64,000 bases of DNA from Niabella soli DSM 19437. Its GTDB lineage: Bacteria > Bacteroidota > Bacteroidia > Chitinophagales > Chitinophagaceae. The position numbers and the translations under genes were made by a program. Below the pieces are notes generated by a model. That model was given only the letters and a program-made list of their open reading frames with translations, was not told where the DNA came from and made no database searches. The DNA lies in contig NZ_CP007035.1 of NCBI RefSeq assembly GCF_000243115.2, positions 2,542,001-2,606,000 of the forward strand. Direction: 5' to 3'. Positions 62,376 to 64,000 of the stretch are shown piece after piece (within the stretch, counting starts at the first letter, position 1; each line of letters begins with the position of its first letter).

Positions 62376-62870
62376 ATGCCTATCACAAACCTCCTCAGTG
62401 TGCACCTGCCTGCTGAAAACATCCAAACCGCCCGGGAAGCCATCAGCCAGTTAGAAACCGCTATTGCCAGCCTTGCCGTAAATCTTACCCCAACGGACCG
62501 CCGCAAGTATGGCAGCATTAACGAGCAAAACAAGCTGTTTGTAAACAAAGTGGCCGATTATGCCGGCACGCAGCCCGCCCTTCGATCCGCTGAAGTAGAT
62601 TGGGACGAATTTACCAAAGACCATCAAAGCCGTGTAGAACTTGAAACCCTGATTGCTAAATTAAACAACCTGGTAAACCGGCTTGATGATGCTAAAACCC
62701 TGTATGATTACGACAATTATCAGGCGGCGCTTATTGATTATGCCTACACCAGTTATAAAGCCGGCTCATCTGCTCCTGGCTTTGAGGTAAAGCTGAACGA
62801 CCTGAAACAATTTTTTGCAAAACCTCGTGCGGACAAAGAACCGCCTGTGGCAGAAAAAGTGCCTGCTTAA
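62376..62870 (+). CDS. Helical protein of unknown function
   Basis: A 164-residue, mostly helical product without signal peptide. Visible features are ENIQTAREAISQLETAI near residue 14 and KYGSINEQNKLFVNKVADYA near 44. LETLIAKLNNLVNRLDDAKTL follows near 88, and the C-terminus is rich in Lys, Pro and Ala. No family is recognised. Similar small cytosolic proteins occur singly in Bacteroidota, but I cannot name one. Confidence 0.6.
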   Translation: MPITNLLSVHLPAENIQTAREAISQLETAIASLAVNLTPTDRRKYGSINEQNKLFVNKVADYAGTQPALRSAEVDWDEFTKDHQSRVELETLIAKLNNLVNRLDDAKTLYDYDNYQAALIDYAYTSYKAGSSAPGFEVKLNDLKQFFAKPRADKEPPVAEKVPA

Positions 62871-62892
62871 ATAAAAGGTGGCATTATCAACA

Positions 62893-63048
62893 TCGCAAGA
62901 GGCCTTCTCAAACATCGTCATTTCGATGAGCCCGACGGAGGAGGGTGAAGAGAAATCTCATTATTAAAGAACCAGATTTCTCCGTTCACTCCACTGCGTT
63001 ACGTTCCGTCGAAATGACGGATGTTGACTTTGAGGCAGCTTCTTGCCT
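62893..63048. repeat. Long inverted repeat with GTCATTTCGA / GAGAAATCT words
   Basis: Arms 62893-62960 and 62971-63048. CATCGTCATTTCGATGAG ... GAGAAATCTC on the left is answered by AGATTTCTCC ... CCGTCGAAATGACGGATG on the right, and the outer GCAAGAGGCCTTCTCAAAC is answered by TTTGAGGCAGCTTCTTGCC. The loop is about 10 bases. REP-like elements with these words are widespread in Bacteroidota genomes. The gene-free span is 62871-63356. Confidence 0.8.
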
Positions 63049-63356
63049 TTTATGCCAAAATTATACGTTCAGAAGCTGTCCGAAGTGGTCTGCCAATCAT
63101 ATCAACCTGTATTGAAATCATTTGTACAGGTATTCTTACCCAAACGGAGCATTGGGGAACCAGTATTTTGCCGTAGAGAACAGCTTTCATCGGGTTAAAC
63201 AACCGCTTTGGAACGATGCAGCACCTTGTGACACAAGTTGCTTGCGCCTTAATTTGATTTGCTGATAGATCTATATGATTCCGGAACGGGTAAAAGTGGG
63301 TTGTGAACCTGTATGATGCCGTTCGCAACCTAAAGTGTCGAAGAATTTTGACATTA

Positions 63357-63506
63357 TTAGGGCTTTATTTTTACTACTTTATCGTTACGGATTACGACAA
63401 ACTCACTATTCCTGGCTTTTTTAAATTCAATTAGCTTTTCGTAGACCTTTTCAAGCCCTTTCAGGGTTTTATTTTTTTCCTCTATTTGGATTTCAGTCGT
63501 TGTCAT
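63357..63506 (-). CDS. Small 49-residue protein, unknown
   Basis: A short minus-strand frame with ATG at 63506 and stop at 63357. The product is MTTTEIQIEEKNKTLKGLEK and then 29 further residues, ending VVKIKP. It is charged and mostly helical in the first 32 residues, with a short strand-turn-strand end (FVVIRNDKVVKIK). The composition looks coding, and it lies 55 bases downstream of the peptidase S51 gene on the same strand. No function is recognised; it could be a random frame, but the balanced composition argues against that. Confidence 0.5.
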   Translation of the reverse strand: MTTTEIQIEEKNKTLKGLEKVYEKLIEFKKARNSEFVVIRNDKVVKIKP

Positions 63507-63561
63507 AGTATTTTTTTAAACGGTTAAATTTTTCCTGGTTCAAAACGTTTAAAATCGTTTG

Positions 63562-64000
63562 TCAGCGGTTCGTTGTTTTGCCCGGATTAAATAACTTCCA
63601 CTGTCCTTCAGAGACGACTTCGACAGTATTACCATCAACTTTAATGGCAGTATCCTCATCAATAGCGTAAACAGGCACGGGCACCCTGGATGCCCACTTT
63701 TCTGCGTTGGTCGCAGATGCGTCGAAGTGGTCCTTATTCTCAAAGTGAGGGATAATAGCAAACTCGGTAAATCCCATCCCGTTTGCAACAAGGAGAGTCC
63801 GGCTGGTTTCCCCGTTGACCGATGAAAGAACAATTTCCTCAGATCTTAAAGGAATGCCGGCGCAGGAGCGGTCTGCAGCGTATGTCTCAGCAAAGGTGGA
63901 GGCAGTGGTTATGCTACCGGCACTGGTACCTACGTACACCAAATTTGGTAAGGTGGGCAGGAGGTCGGTAAGCCCCGATTCCTTCATCCAATAGTTAATA
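63562..64000 (-). CDS. Peptidase S51 / type 1 glutamine amidotransferase-like protein (partial)
   Basis: The C-terminal part of a PepE-like (alpha-aspartyl dipeptidase family) protein; the frame is open to the right edge, so the start lies beyond the window. Visible are the nucleophile-elbow motif VYVGTSAGSITTAS (Ser in GTSAGS) and an in-frame INYWMKES that continues upstream of the first ATG at 63987. FTEFAIIPHFENKDHF near the middle corresponds to the His-containing region of the family. The C-terminus is VYAIDEDTAIKVDGNTVEVV. Catalytic His and Glu cannot all be assigned from this fragment. Confidence 0.85.
   Translation of the reverse strand, partial: INYWMKESGLTDLLPTLPNLVYVGTSAGSITTASTFAETYAADRSCAGIPLRSEEIVLSSVNGETSRTLLVANGMGFTEFAIIPHFENKDHFDASATNAEKWASRVPVPVYAIDEDTAIKVDGNTVEVVSEGQWKLFNPGKTTNR

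Noticed and set aside
63050-63328. 92-codon minus-strand frame beside the long inverted repeat
   Set aside because: Composition is irregular, there is no ribosome-binding-like leader or similarity, and it starts in sequence next to the repeat.
1-64000. CRISPR array
   Set aside because: No series of identical repeats with unique spacers of constant length was seen. The tandem words in the nuo and sdh gaps are short, degenerate and lack spacers.

Overview
This window reads as chromosomal DNA of a Bacteroidota bacterium, most likely of the Chitinophagaceae type. The reasons are SusC/SusD outer-membrane proteins with an ECF sigma/FecR pair, a type VI secretion system (T6SS) of the Bacteroidota-specific subtype iii (tssN, tssO and tssP instead of the tssJLM membrane complex), a one-subunit SdhC-type cytochrome b succinate dehydrogenase, promoters resembling TTTG-N19-TAnnTTTG, and short AT-rich leaders. 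The species cannot be named from the sequence.

Layout. 1-6163 (minus): respiratory complex I operon nuoABCDEFG, with nuoG cut by the window edge. It is interrupted by a VOC/PhnB-like gene and by a frameshifted GxxExxY gene between near-perfect inverted repeats. 6231-11000: a TPR protein, a PstS-like binding lipoprotein, a polysaccharide deacetylase and a TatD-type nuclease. 11013-11636: tRNA-Ser(GGA) followed 4 nt later by a GIY-YIG nuclease gene, with a degenerate tRNA-Ser copy on each side. 11910-28074 (almost all minus): the T6SS-iii locus, containing tssE, F, G, N, K, O, P, H(ClpV), B, C and two tssD(Hcp) genes. Between the two Hcp genes lie an L,D-transpeptidase-fold protein and a lipoprotein that look like an effector and its immunity protein. 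The locus also holds a membrane-tethered J-domain protein and an NlpC/P60 lipoprotein. An XRE-S24 regulator with a palindromic operator diverges from it at 28220.

28966-46616: housekeeping and envelope genes (arfB, dtd, a MazG-like gene, YihY, a TlpA-like thioredoxin, a GlcD-like oxidase, recG, a flippase, PAP2, guaA, trpS, a deoxynucleoside kinase, a secreted endonuclease/exonuclease/phosphatase). 46713-53144 (minus): a SusD/SusC pair with FecR and an ECF sigma factor. 53406-58960 (plus): a Xaa-Pro aminopeptidase, then sdhC-sdhA-[four-helix-bundle gene]-sdhB. 59113-64000: accessory material comprising an AT-rich orphan membrane protein, an XRE regulator, two small unknown genes, a large inverted repeat, a 49-codon ORF and the C-terminal part of a peptidase S51.

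Two themes stand out. First, the T6SS locus encodes a candidate peptidoglycan-attacking effector (Tlde1-like L,D-transpeptidase) with a periplasmic lipoprotein immunity candidate, bracketed by two Hcp paralogs. Second, small selfish-looking genes (GxxExxY, four-helix-bundle, GIY-YIG) sit between inverted or duplicated sequences inside essential transcription units (nuo, sdh, tRNA-Ser). Several other operon gaps carry the same style of repeat without a gene.
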